The position numbers and the translations under genes were made by a program. Below are positions 1-7,270 of a stretch of 64,000 nucleotides of DNA, in pieces (position 1 is the stretch's first letter; every line of letters begins with the position of its first letter). Origin of the DNA: Lysinibacillus sp. 2017 (lineage in GTDB: Bacteria; Bacillota; Bacilli; Bacillales_A; Planococcaceae); contig NZ_CP029002.1 in the NCBI RefSeq assembly GCF_003073375.1, positions 1,164,001-1,228,000 on the forward strand, in the 5' to 3' direction. The notes below the pieces were generated by a model, which saw only the letters and a program-made list of their open reading frames with translations, did no database searches and was not told where the DNA came from.

Positions 1-226
1 GAGATTTACTAACTGCCATTGAGATTTGTCTAGCAGAGTGTATAAAAAATGACTAAAATTTGTCCGAGAATACGAAAGGAAATCGTGCTTAAAGTATTGA
101 TTTAGTGCTATATCTCGAATTTCGATGAAAACAATCGAAAAAAGCTATGTATTAAAACTCGCTAAATTATTGTTCTATAATGTAAATCCGTTGTAATTTA
201 TTAGTAGGAAGGCGGGGAGAACTTAT
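1..226. other. Leader region without a recognised gene
   Basis: I see no supported coding sequence here. A TATAAT hexamer at 176-181 could be the -10 element for the following glnR-like gene, but no convincing -35 lies at the right distance, and no palindromic GlnR/TnrA box of the form TGTNA-N7-TNACA is visible. The 3' end of a gene lying outside the window cannot be excluded. Confidence 0.4.
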
Positions 227-556
227 ATGAATAAAGATTATCGAAAAGCAATGCCCATTTTACCAATTCGCACTGTCATGCAAATTACGAATTTAACAGC
301 AAGACAAATTCGCTACTACGAAGAACATGCATTAGTGGAACCAATTCGTTCAGAAGGCAATCGCCGTATGTTTTCACTCTATAATGTGGATGAATTATTA
401 GAAATCCAAGATCTATTAGAGCAAGGTATTAATATTGCAGGAATTAAAAAATTATTTGAACTGAAACGTGAAAATGAAAGTCGTACATATCGAGGCAAAC
501 CGTTACGAAATGAGCAATTACGAGCAATCGTACAAGAGGAAATGCTTTTAATATAG
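227..556 (+). CDS. MerR-family regulator, short GlnR paralogue without C-terminal tail
   Basis: DNA-binding regulator of the GlnR/TnrA branch of the MerR family, 109 residues. The winged helix-turn-helix fills roughly residues 10-75 and contains the family hallmark RQIRYYEEH and RSEGNRRMFS. It closely resembles the GlnR encoded at 55724-56122, but stops just after the EEM segment and lacks the RQGDLSRFF tail that in Bacillus GlnR responds to feedback-inhibited glutamine synthetase. In length it resembles TnrA (110 residues), but its N-terminus (AMPILPI) is GlnR-like. A purine-rich ribosome site (GGGGAG) lies six bases before ATG. It stands alone and is followed by a strong terminator. A nitrogen regulator or antagonist is inferred; without the tail it may not sense glutamine synthetase. 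Confidence 0.8.
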   Translation: MNKDYRKAMPILPIRTVMQITNLTARQIRYYEEHALVEPIRSEGNRRMFSLYNVDELLEIQDLLEQGINIAGIKKLFELKRENESRTYRGKPLRNEQLRAIVQEEMLLI

Positions 557-563
557 TAATAAC

Positions 564-607
564 AAAGCTTGGTGTCGAGTTGAAATTGGCACCAAGCTTT
601 AATTTTT
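564..607 (+). terminator. Rho-independent terminator after glnR-like gene
   Basis: An 11-bp perfect stem (564-574 with 590-600), extended by wobble pairs, is followed by a T-rich tail from 603. It lies between convergent genes and may stop transcription from both sides. Confidence 0.8.
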
Positions 608-614
608 GGAAACC

Positions 615-860
615 TTATATTCCTGATATTTTTTTGAGCTGCTGAAATCGATTCTCCCCAAGAATGCTTTGGATTTTTTGTAATACATCTTTTGGTACGC
701 CGTAAATTCCCCAACTAATGGAGGCACCTTTTAATGCTTTCCGTAGTTTTTTTACCTCTTCTAACGTAAGTGCCAGGCCCTGTTTTTTGGCGAAGCGTTG
801 AATTTGTTCATCGTTCATACGCTGTAAATTTTCGAACCATTCTAACATTTTCAGTTTCAT
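615..860 (-). CDS. DUF2624 family protein (YqfT-like)
   Basis: Small soluble protein of about 81 residues, resembling the DUF2624/YqfT family found next to zur in bacilli. The pattern seen is a short N-terminal helix (WFENLQRMNDEQIQRFAKK), an LTLEEVKKLRKALKG segment and a helical C-terminus ending QQLKKISGI. Two ATG codons are adjacent at 863 and 860; the GAAAGG ribosome site is too close to the first, so the second is preferred. It is divergent from znuC and shares the intergenic region with the Zur-controlled promoter. Function is unknown in the family. The assignment rests on size, pattern and neighbourhood. Confidence 0.65.
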   Translation of the reverse strand: MKLKMLEWFENLQRMNDEQIQRFAKKQGLALTLEEVKKLRKALKGASISWGIYGVPKDVLQKIQSILGENRFQQLKKISGI

Positions 861-881
861 CATCCTTTCAAGTTTATTCCC

Positions 882-942
882 TTTACATATCTAAGAAACT
901 CCACTATACTAAAAAGTTGTAAATCGTAATGATTTTGAATTA
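882..942 (+). promoter_or_regulatory. znuCB-zur promoter with Zur box
   Basis: A good sigma-A promoter is visible: TTTACA at 882-887, 17-base spacer, TATACT at 905-910. Immediately downstream, 920-942 matches the Bacillus Zur box (TAAATCGTAAT-N-ATTACGATTTA), with the left half perfect and three mismatches in the right half. The operator covers the expected transcription start, which fits repression by Zn-loaded Zur, encoded by the third gene of the same operon. Confidence 0.85.
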
Positions 943-958
943 GAAAGAAGCGAATGAT

Positions 959-1705
959 ATGAAAAAACCATTAATCGAACTGAAAAACGTATCGTTTCAA
1001 TATGAATATACACAAGTTTTGAGAAATATTTCGTTACGTGTTGAAGAAGGCGATTTCTTAGCACTACTTGGTCAAAACGGATCAGGAAAATCAACCTTAT
1101 TAAAATTAGTTTTAGGATTATTAAAGCCAATGTCAGGTGAAATCCAGTTATTCGGACAAAATGCCAATCAATTTAAAAATCGAGAATGGATTGGGTATGT
1201 TTCACAAAAGTCGAACGCATTTAACTCTGGCTTTCCTGCAACGGTAGAAGAAGTTGTAAAAAGTGGTCTAACGAAAAAAGCAGGCTTACTGAAACGCTTG
1301 CCAAAAGATGCCGAAGCACTCGTACATCATGCATTAGCGGATGTTGGTATGGAAGAATTTGCGAAGCGCAATATTGGCCAATTATCTGGTGGTCAGCAAC
1401 AACGTGTGTTTATTGCACGCGCGCTAGTCGCACAACCGAAGCTTCTCATTTTAGATGAACCGACTGTTGGAGTCGACCATGAAAACGTGCAAGCATTTTA
1501 TGATATGCTCGCTCATTTAAATACGCAACATAATATGACGTTAATTTTAGTTACACATGATGTCGATATTGTTTCGAATCGTGTGAGCCATGTTGCTTGT
1601 TTAAATCAAACGATACATTTCCATGGCTATAAGAATGATTTTGATACTATTTCGGAAGAACAACGAGAATCGTGGTACGGTCACTCGGTTCGAAAGATTC
1701 ATTAA
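959..1705 (+). CDS. znuC: Zinc ABC transporter, ATP-binding protein
   Basis: ATPase subunit of a high-affinity zinc importer, 248 residues, cytoplasmic face of the membrane. Walker A GQNGSGKS is near residue 38, the Q-loop follows VSQKS, the ABC signature LSGGQQQR is near residue 141, Walker B is LLILDEP, and the switch histidine is in VTHD. Length fits ZnuC/AdcC. It is the first gene of znuC-znuB-zur, directly behind a Zur box, which separates it from the manganese-type MntB/SitB relatives. A substrate-binding lipoprotein (ZnuA/AdcA) is not encoded beside it and must lie elsewhere. Confidence 0.92.
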   Translation: MKKPLIELKNVSFQYEYTQVLRNISLRVEEGDFLALLGQNGSGKSTLLKLVLGLLKPMSGEIQLFGQNANQFKNREWIGYVSQKSNAFNSGFPATVEEVVKSGLTKKAGLLKRLPKDAEALVHHALADVGMEEFAKRNIGQLSGGQQQRVFIARALVAQPKLLILDEPTVGVDHENVQAFYDMLAHLNTQHNMTLILVTHDVDIVSNRVSHVACLNQTIHFHGYKNDFDTISEEQRESWYGHSVRKIH

Positions 1706-1720
1706 GAGGAGAAGGCATAG

Positions 1721-2587
1721 ATGATAGAAGCATTATTTAATTACGAATTTTTACAAAACGCCTTTTTCTCAGGGCTTGTTATTGGGGTTATTGCACCTTT
1801 ACTTGGGGTATTTATCGTCGTACGTCGTCTGTCTTTAATTGCAGACGCATTATCTCATGTAACGCTTGCTGGGCTTGCAGGGAGTTTATACTTAAGCCAG
1901 TCGTTCACAGCGCTTGCCTTATTAAATCCTATTTACTTAGGGATTGTCGCATCAGTGAGTGGCTCGATTTTAATTGAACGTCTGCGTAGCCTGTACAAGC
2001 ATTATGAAGAATTAGCGATTCCTATAATTATGTCTGGTGGTATTGGAATTAGTGCCATCTTAATTTCACTAGCTAGTGGCTTTAATACCGACTTAATGAG
2101 TTATTTATTTGGTTCAGTATCGGCTGTATCGAGGCAGGATTTATATGTTGTACTAGCAATTGCTGTTGTCGTTGTCATTTTCCTAATGATTTTCTTTAAG
2201 GAATTATTCGTCTTATCATTTGATGAAGAGTATGCCAAAGCGAGTGGTTTACCAGCAAAATCTATTCACTTATTATTCATGGTCGTTGTTGCCCTAGTAA
2301 TTGCAGCAAGTATGCGCATCGTCGGAATTTTACTTGTATCCAGTTTAATGACATTACCAGTTGCGGCTGCGATGCGTTTAGCGCGCGGCTTTAAACAAGC
2401 GATTATTTACTCGATTGTTTTTGGGGAATTAGCGGTAATTATCGGATTGATTTCAGCGTTTTATTTAAATTTAGCACCTGGTGGAACAATTGTTGTTACA
2501 TCGATTGTTATTTTATTATTGGTCATTTTATTTAAGAAATTGGCATTAAAGCTAACGACTAAAACGGAAGGGGAAGAAGTGCGATGA
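1721..2587 (+). CDS. znuB: Zinc ABC transporter, membrane permease
   Basis: Integral-membrane subunit of the zinc importer, 288 residues, ABC-3 family. Hydrophobic segments recur from about residue 15 (SGLVIGVIAPLLGVFIVV) to the C-terminal stretch TSIVILLLVILFKKL, consistent with seven to nine membrane spans. The conserved RRLSLIADALSHVTLAG motif near residue 35 is typical of Zn/Mn ABC-3 permeases. A good AGGAG ribosome site precedes ATG. It follows znuC after 15 bases, and its stop codon overlaps the start of zur (ATGA), indicating translational coupling. Confidence 0.92.
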   Translation: MIEALFNYEFLQNAFFSGLVIGVIAPLLGVFIVVRRLSLIADALSHVTLAGLAGSLYLSQSFTALALLNPIYLGIVASVSGSILIERLRSLYKHYEELAIPIIMSGGIGISAILISLASGFNTDLMSYLFGSVSAVSRQDLYVVLAIAVVVVIFLMIFFKELFVLSFDEEYAKASGLPAKSIHLLFMVVVALVIAASMRIVGILLVSSLMTLPVAAAMRLARGFKQAIIYSIVFGELAVIIGLISAFYLNLAPGGTIVVTSIVILLLVILFKKLALKLTTKTEGEEVR

Positions 2588-2994
2588 ACGTATCACGTGC
2601 GTGGAAAATATTAAAAGACAAAGGCTACAAAAAAACAGATAAACGAGAGTTGATTTTGGGTATGTTTGCTGCCACGGAAAAATATTTAACTGCTCGTGAT
2701 TTGTTAGATGTACTAAAAAAAGACTTTCCAGGCATGAGTTTTGACACGATTTATCGAAACTTAGCCACGTTTGTAGAATTAGATATTTTAGAAGAAACAG
2801 AGTTAAATGGTGAGCGTAATTTCCGTATGCATTGTGAATCGGATCATCACCATCATCATTTTATTTGTCGCGATTGCGGCGATGTCAAGGAATTATCCAT
2901 TTGCCCAATGGAAATGCTTGGTGAAAAATTGCCTGGCTATGAAGTGGAAGCACATAAGTTTGAGATTTATGGAAAATGTCCAAAATGTCTTTGA
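2584..2994 (+). CDS. zur: Zinc uptake regulator, Fur family
   Basis: Metal-dependent repressor of 136 residues. The N-terminal winged helix (residues about 10-80) contains FDTIYRNLATF, the Fur recognition-helix pattern. The dimerisation/metal domain has a His-rich cluster (five consecutive His near residue 87) and two CxxC pairs (CRDC and CPKC) for a structural zinc. It is co-transcribed with the zinc transporter and preceded by a Zur box, which identifies it as Zur rather than Fur or PerR. A separate Fur lies at 26401. Autoregulation is inferred from operon structure. No strong terminator is visible after it. Confidence 0.9.
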   Translation: MNVSRAWKILKDKGYKKTDKRELILGMFAATEKYLTARDLLDVLKKDFPGMSFDTIYRNLATFVELDILEETELNGERNFRMHCESDHHHHHFICRDCGDVKELSICPMEMLGEKLPGYEVEAHKFEIYGKCPKCL

Positions 2995-3038
2995 TTTTTG
3001 CTAGTTATGTTAAGAAATTATCTATAACGATAAACTAT

Positions 3039-3066
3039 TTGCATAATTTTGAAGTTATGTTAAAGT
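3039..3066 (+). promoter_or_regulatory. Putative promoter of the cobalamin riboswitch operon
   Basis: TTGCAT at 3039-3044 and TAAAGT at 3061-3066 are separated by 16 bases and lie about 30 bases before the conserved start of the riboswitch. This is a plausible sigma-A promoter, not tested. Confidence 0.5.
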
Positions 3067-3091
3067 GAATTACAAATTGAATAAGTTTGCA

Positions 3092-3242
3092 GGGAAAAGA
3101 TGCATAATGCATAAATGGGAATTCGGTGTAAATCCGAAGCTATGTCCGTAACTGTAAGCGCTGATGAATTTGAGTGATTAGACCACTGCTTTTAGCGGGA
3201 AGGTACTCAATAGTAAAGGGAAGCGCGAAGCCAGGAGACCAA
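3092..3242 (+). ncRNA. Cobalamin (B12) riboswitch aptamer
   Basis: The sequence carries the ordered conserved blocks of the cobalamin aptamer: GGGAATTCGGTGTAAATCC near 3117-3135, the core CCGTAACTGTAAG near 3146, GGGAAG near 3198, and the B12-box end AGCCAGGAGACC at 3229-3240. In this family B12 binding represses downstream genes. The gene that follows is a cobalamin adenosyltransferase-like protein and then a BtuF-like binding protein, which fits. Confidence 0.93.
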
Positions 3243-3350
3243 TCTTTTTCTTATCGTAACACACCTCTTCGGAATTAAAGAGAATGTACGGCAATTATGA
3301 AGCGTCACGAACGGTACTATTTTTGTATACCTTTTATTGATATTTTATGA

Positions 3351-3380
3351 GCCATCCATTTTCTTGGATGGCTTTTTTTT
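3351..3380 (+). terminator. Riboswitch expression-platform terminator
   Basis: An 8-bp stem GCCATCCA/TGGATGGC (3351-3358 and 3365-3372) is followed by eight T residues. It sits between the aptamer and the first gene, so it is the likely regulated terminator of the B12 riboswitch. Confidence 0.8.
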
Positions 3381-3425
3381 ATGGCCATCTCAAGTTTTTA
3401 AGAGGATTTAGAAAGGGGGGATTTT

Positions 3426-3971
3426 ATGAAGAAAGATATTCGTTATTCATGCTATCCATTTATGCGTGAAAAAAGTTCATTAGTTGATTATGAAATACGT
3501 ACAGATTCATTAACATCCAGAATCGGCGCTGTATTACCTGCAATACTTGATGATGAGCTAGCAACTGTTGTATTAGAAGATTTACGCGTTATTCATCCGC
3601 TTGCGTATCATGTGAATGGCTCAGTACGCGGAAAATTGGCCATTACCGAGGAAAATCTAAATTGGTTAAGCGCGCGTTATGATTTTTATGTTAAACAGGT
3701 GGAACAGACAATTCAACAATTTTTGTTACCTCAAGGGGTAGAAAGTGCTGCAAGGCTTCATATATGTCGAAGTGAAGCGAAAAAATCATACCGTGCTTTA
3801 CATAAAGTAAGTGAAGAGCGAGATGTACCAGAAATCCTATTTGACTTTTTAGGGTTACTAGCGAATGTCTTGTTCGTAATGGCAGTTTACATGAACAAGC
3901 AACATGCACATGAAGAAATTCCATTCATCAGCAAATCTTATCCGATGAAAAAGAAAAAAGGGGAATCATAA
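3426..3971 (+). CDS. Divergent cobalamin adenosyltransferase-like protein
   Basis: Protein of 181 residues that I place tentatively in the PduO-type ATP:cob(I)alamin adenosyltransferase superfamily. The C-terminal part shows a four-helix pattern with CRSEAKKSYRALHKV and LLANVLFVMAVYMNK, which aligns with the conserved CR..ER and YLNRLSD.LFV.AR regions. The usual N-terminal ATP site (TKxGDxGxTxL) is absent, so activity is uncertain. A GGGGG ribosome site precedes ATG. It is the first gene after the B12 riboswitch, and its stop overlaps the btuF start by one base (TAATG). A role in cobalamin processing is supported mainly by this context. Confidence 0.55.
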   Translation: MKKDIRYSCYPFMREKSSLVDYEIRTDSLTSRIGAVLPAILDDELATVVLEDLRVIHPLAYHVNGSVRGKLAITEENLNWLSARYDFYVKQVEQTIQQFLLPQGVESAARLHICRSEAKKSYRALHKVSEERDVPEILFDFLGLLANVLFVMAVYMNKQHAHEEIPFISKSYPMKKKKGES

Positions 3972-4924
3972 TGAAATTCAAAATGAAATGGGCCACACCA
4001 CTTGCAGTAGCACTACTATTAGCGGCATGTGGTAATGACGAGAGCACGACAAGTGAAGCATCAAAAGAACAAGAAACAGTTCAAGAAGCAGCCGCTGAAG
4101 GTCCTTATACAGTAGTCGATGACCGCGGTGTGGAAGTAACATTTGATGAAGTACCAGAAACAATTGTTTCGTTACAACCAAGTAACACGGAAATTTTATT
4201 TGAGCTTGGCGTGGGTGAGAAAATCGTCGGTGCAACAGACTATGACACATACCCTGAAGCAGCACAAAAAATTGAGCGCGTATCGGATTCAATGGCGATC
4301 AACGCAGAACGTATTGTTGAGTTAAACCCGGATGTCATTGTTGCCTATACAATTGGTGATGAAGCGCAAATTGCACAATTAGAAGATGCAGGCTTAAACG
4401 TATTTGTCATTGCTTCGGCAACGTCATTTGACGATGTGTACACGGACATTATTCAATTATCAGAAGTAATGGGCGTTGAAGAAAAAGGCGAAGAAGTCGT
4501 AGCGACCATTCAAACACAAATTAAAGAAGTACAAGATAAAACGGCCAAGTTAGAAACAAAGAAAAAAGTTTACTATGAGATTTCTCCAGCCCCAGATCTT
4601 TGGACTACTGGTAGCGGCACATTCCAGCAGGAAATCATGGACGTGGCAGGTATTGAAAATGTATTTGCTGACCAAGCAAGCTGGATAAGCGTGACAGAAG
4701 AAGATGTCATTACACGTAATCCAGAAGTAATCTTAACCACTTCTAACTATTTAGAAGATGCAACGGCTGAAATTTTAGGACGTGCAGGTTGGGATCAAAT
4801 AAGGGCCGTACAAACTAAACAAGTTTATTTAGTCGATGGCGATGTAATGTCTCGTCCAGCGCCACGTATTGGTGAGGCTGTTCAAATTATGGCAGAAACG
4901 GTTTACCCAGAATTATTCAAATAG
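3971..4924 (+). CDS. btuF: Cobalamin-binding ABC transporter lipoprotein (BtuF-like)
   Basis: Extracellular substrate-binding lipoprotein, 317 residues, helical-backbone (FhuD/BtuF) class. The signal peptide ends in the lipobox LLAAC (Cys about 20), followed by an acidic linker. The mature domain begins TVVDDRGVEVTF and contains PETIVSLQPSNTEILFELGVG, the usual start of the periplasmic_2 fold; the second lobe includes MSRPAPRIGEAV near the end. Control by the upstream B12 riboswitch points to corrinoids rather than siderophores. No btuC or btuD is next to it; a strong terminator follows, so the permease and ATPase must lie elsewhere or be shared. Confidence 0.82.
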   Translation: MKFKMKWATPLAVALLLAACGNDESTTSEASKEQETVQEAAAEGPYTVVDDRGVEVTFDEVPETIVSLQPSNTEILFELGVGEKIVGATDYDTYPEAAQKIERVSDSMAINAERIVELNPDVIVAYTIGDEAQIAQLEDAGLNVFVIASATSFDDVYTDIIQLSEVMGVEEKGEEVVATIQTQIKEVQDKTAKLETKKKVYYEISPAPDLWTTGSGTFQQEIMDVAGIENVFADQASWISVTEEDVITRNPEVILTTSNYLEDATAEILGRAGWDQIRAVQTKQVYLVDGDVMSRPAPRIGEAVQIMAETVYPELFK

Positions 4925-4938
4925 GATTACAATAAAAG

Positions 4939-4968
4939 AACAAGCTCGCCAATTGAGCTTGTTTTTTT
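4939..4968 (+). terminator. Terminator between btuF and cobU
   Basis: Perfect 9-bp stem (4939-4947 with 4955-4963) and a run of T residues. It separates the riboswitch-controlled pair from the cobU operon, which starts only 25 bases further on. Confidence 0.85.
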
Positions 4969-4992
4969 ATTATTTAAAGGTGGTGAGCGAAA

Positions 4993-5535
4993 ATGATTTT
5001 TATAACAGGTGGCGTCAGAAGTGGTAAAAGTGCATTTGCTGAACAAACTGCAGCACAGTTTGGCGTTGAAAAGCGATATACCTATATTGCGACAGGTGTT
5101 GCTTTCGATGAAGAAATGACACATCGCATTGCCCGTCATCAGCAGGATCGTCAGACACAAATTTTATCTTGGCAAACAATTGAGATGCAGTGTGAATTTC
5201 CTAATACATTAAACATGTTAACGGAGCAGGATGTTGTTCTTTTTGAATGTGTTACAACTTGGCTTTCAAATGTTCTTTTTCATGCAGAAAGTATTCAAGA
5301 GCCCCAATGTTTTATTACGGAGCAAATCAAGGCATTTCAAAAACAACTACGCTTTTTGATCGAACAAGGTGTTAAAATAATTATTGTTTCCAATGAAGTG
5401 TTAGATGAGCCAGCTTCAGCTTATGAAGAAGTGAATTTGTACCGCAAAACATTAGGGGAACTTCATCAGTGGCTAGTAAAGCACAGTACAGAAGCGTATG
5501 AAGTACAATTTCAGCTTGTACAGCGTTGGAAGTAG
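4993..5535 (+). CDS. cobU: Adenosylcobinamide kinase/guanylyltransferase
   Basis: Phosphorylates adenosylcobinamide and transfers GMP to give AdoCbi-GDP in nucleotide-loop assembly; 180 residues. The P-loop GGVRSGKS is at residues 6-13, the IATG strand near 32, DEEMTHRIARHQQDR contains the conserved His (about 49) of the RIxxHxxxR motif used for guanylylation, FECVTTW is near residue 80, and SNEV follows. The C-terminal GIVP-containing loop expected after NEV is not recognisable. A second CobU-like protein at 6842 has that loop. Ribosome site AAGGTGG. First gene of a tightly packed six-gene cobalamin operon; cobS follows after three bases by one start choice. Confidence 0.88.
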   Translation: MIFITGGVRSGKSAFAEQTAAQFGVEKRYTYIATGVAFDEEMTHRIARHQQDRQTQILSWQTIEMQCEFPNTLNMLTEQDVVLFECVTTWLSNVLFHAESIQEPQCFITEQIKAFQKQLRFLIEQGVKIIIVSNEVLDEPASAYEEVNLYRKTLGELHQWLVKHSTEAYEVQFQLVQRWK

Positions 5536-5547
5536 GGAGTGAGCAAG

Positions 5548-6321
5548 TTGAAAAATAGTGGAATAGGCTTTTTACTCGCATGGCAGTTTTTTTCAGCCAT
5601 CCCTGTGAAAAAGCAATTAGATATGAATAAGAAGTCGGTCACTTGGATGTATGCGTTTTTGCCGATTATTGGGCTATTAATGGGTGCACTATTAAGTGGT
5701 GGTGCTTATTTGTTATGGAGCTATAGTGAGATTTCGAATGGGTTAATAGCCATTTTACTCGTTGTAGGCATGATTTTTCTGACAGGTGGGCTACATTTAG
5801 ACGGTTGGATTGATATGAGTGATGCCTTTTTTTCTTATGGAAAAAAAGAAAAGCGATTAGAAATTTTAGATGATCCACGAACGGGTGCATTTGGCGTAAT
5901 TAGTATCGCTTGCTTGTTATTATTGAAAGTTGGATTTGTTTACGAAGCCTTTGCAAAGGGTCAATTTGAAAGCATACCATTTATCGTCTTCATTCCTTTT
6001 CTCGCACGCGTAGGAATGCTTATCTACTTTTTAACAATGCCTACATCGAAACAAAAAGGCTTGGCAGCTTATTTTAAAGGGGTAGTCTTACCGAAACAAT
6101 TAAGCACGATTTTATGCTTCTTAGGAATCGTCGCATTTGCTGTGTGGATTTATTTTGAACTCTTCCATTTCTTTATCTTTGTGCTGATCATGTTATGTGC
6201 GGTATTCATGTATCGTAAATGGTCGATGAAGCATTTTGGTGGAATGAGTGGTGATCTTCTTGGTGCATTAGGAGAAGGTATGGAGGTGCTCTTATGGTTA
6301 GCGGTGTTATTCTTCATTTAA
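5548..6321 (+). CDS. cobS: Adenosylcobinamide-GDP ribazoletransferase (cobalamin synthase)
   Basis: Membrane enzyme joining AdoCbi-GDP with alpha-ribazole or its phosphate to form cobalamin (phosphate). About 257 residues with some seven hydrophobic segments. The conserved TGGLHLDGWIDMSDAFFSYG (about residues 76-95) and LDDPRTGAFG are the CobS hallmarks, as is the later GGMSGDLLGAL near the C-terminus. A GTG at 5539 is also in frame, but the GGGAG site fits the TTG at 5548 (about seven bases), which I prefer. It overlaps cobC by 28 bases. Confidence 0.93.
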   Translation: MKNSGIGFLLAWQFFSAIPVKKQLDMNKKSVTWMYAFLPIIGLLMGALLSGGAYLLWSYSEISNGLIAILLVVGMIFLTGGLHLDGWIDMSDAFFSYGKKEKRLEILDDPRTGAFGVISIACLLLLKVGFVYEAFAKGQFESIPFIVFIPFLARVGMLIYFLTMPTSKQKGLAAYFKGVVLPKQLSTILCFLGIVAFAVWIYFELFHFFIFVLIMLCAVFMYRKWSMKHFGGMSGDLLGALGEGMEVLLWLAVLFFI

Positions 6322-6899
6322 TTCGTCATGAAAAAACTCAGGCAAATAATGAGCGAAAATATATTGGTTGGACAGATGAACCAATCGTCAAGAAAGTTCT
6401 AGGTGATTTACCGATTTCAGCACAAATAGTCTATGGAAGTGATTTGCTTCGCTGTAAACAAACGGCAGCTTGCTATTTCCCAAAGGCTACGTATGTTCCG
6501 CAAAGGGACTTGCGTGAGTTGAATTTTGGTGAATTTGAAATGTGTACATATGAGCAGTTAAAAGAAAGTCCAATATACCGCGCATGGATTGCTGAGCCCA
6601 TGCAAGTCGTTCCCCCAAGAGGCGAAGCATTTACCGAATTTAAACAGCGTGTGTTACAAGCAGTTCAGGTAATTGTTCAAAAAAATGAAACCTATACATT
6701 CGTTATTCATGGTGGGGTAATTCGTATTCTCTTAGCGTATTATGGATGCGAGCGAAATACATTTCAGCAAGTCATCGCCAATCACCGCACAATTTACACA
6801 TTAAAATGGGATGCGATTGAACAATTTCTAGGAGGTGCCAAATGTACGTCATTCTCGGAGGAGCCTATAACGGTAAACGAAATTATGTCGAGCAATTAA
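6294..6899 (+). CDS. cobC: Alpha-ribazole phosphatase-like histidine phosphatase
   Basis: Histidine-phosphatase superfamily enzyme, 201 residues, probably removing the phosphate from adenosylcobalamin-5'-phosphate or alpha-ribazole phosphate. The RHG-type motif is LIRHEKTQAN near residue 9, followed by a Y.GWTDEP segment common in CobC, a second conserved LRELNFGEFE region, and the distal catalytic His in FVIHGGVIR near residue 140. GGAGGT precedes ATG at suitable distance. The start lies inside cobS and the last 58 bases overlap the next gene, so the operon is compact. The pathway role is inferred from context. Confidence 0.88.
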   Translation: MVSGVILHLIRHEKTQANNERKYIGWTDEPIVKKVLGDLPISAQIVYGSDLLRCKQTAACYFPKATYVPQRDLRELNFGEFEMCTYEQLKESPIYRAWIAEPMQVVPPRGEAFTEFKQRVLQAVQVIVQKNETYTFVIHGGVIRILLAYYGCERNTFQQVIANHRTIYTLKWDAIEQFLGGAKCTSFSEEPITVNEIMSSN

Positions 6900-7270
6900 T
6901 GACAACAATGGTGTTAAAAGAGGTAATTGATTGTGAAGGCAAGCTACCAGATGTAGCAGAAGCCACTGCGAGCATACGATTTATCATGAGTGAATTTGAA
7001 ACGCTTATAAAACCCTATCTTCATTTACCAGAAGAAGAAATTGCGAAGCTAATTGTTGAACAAATCTTACGTTTGAGTGAGATTTCTGAAGTGGTATGCA
7101 TTTGCACAGATATAAGTCGTGGAATCGTACCGCTTGAAAAGGAAGCGAGACTTATTCGCGATACATGTGGACGTATTTATCAAAAATTATGTCACGAAGC
7201 ACATACAGTCATTCGCGTTTGGTACGGGATTCCTCAATTTTTAAAAGGAGAACATCATGGAGAGAACTAA
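6842..7270 (+). CDS. Second, short CobU-like protein
   Basis: 142-residue protein related to the CobU/CobP nucleotide-loop enzyme but divergent. A P-loop-like GGAYNGKR is at residues 6-13, with Arg where Ser or Thr is usual. The middle is short and lacks the RIxxHxxxR guanylylation motif. The C-terminal third is well conserved: CICTDISRGIVPLEKEAR followed by RDTCGRIYQ and YGIPQFLKG, the loop missing from CobU at 4993. Ribosome site GGAGGT. It overlaps cobC by 58 bases and cblT by 14. It may complement the first CobU as a partner, or be a degenerate paralogue. Confidence 0.7.
   Translation: MYVILGGAYNGKRNYVEQLMTTMVLKEVIDCEGKLPDVAEATASIRFIMSEFETLIKPYLHLPEEEIAKLIVEQILRLSEISEVVCICTDISRGIVPLEKEARLIRDTCGRIYQKLCHEAHTVIRVWYGIPQFLKGEHHGEN

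Noticed and set aside
155-200. GlnR/TnrA box before the glnR paralogue
   Set aside because: TGTAAATCC followed by TTGTAAT does not fit TGTNA-N7-TNACA; the second half-site is wrong.
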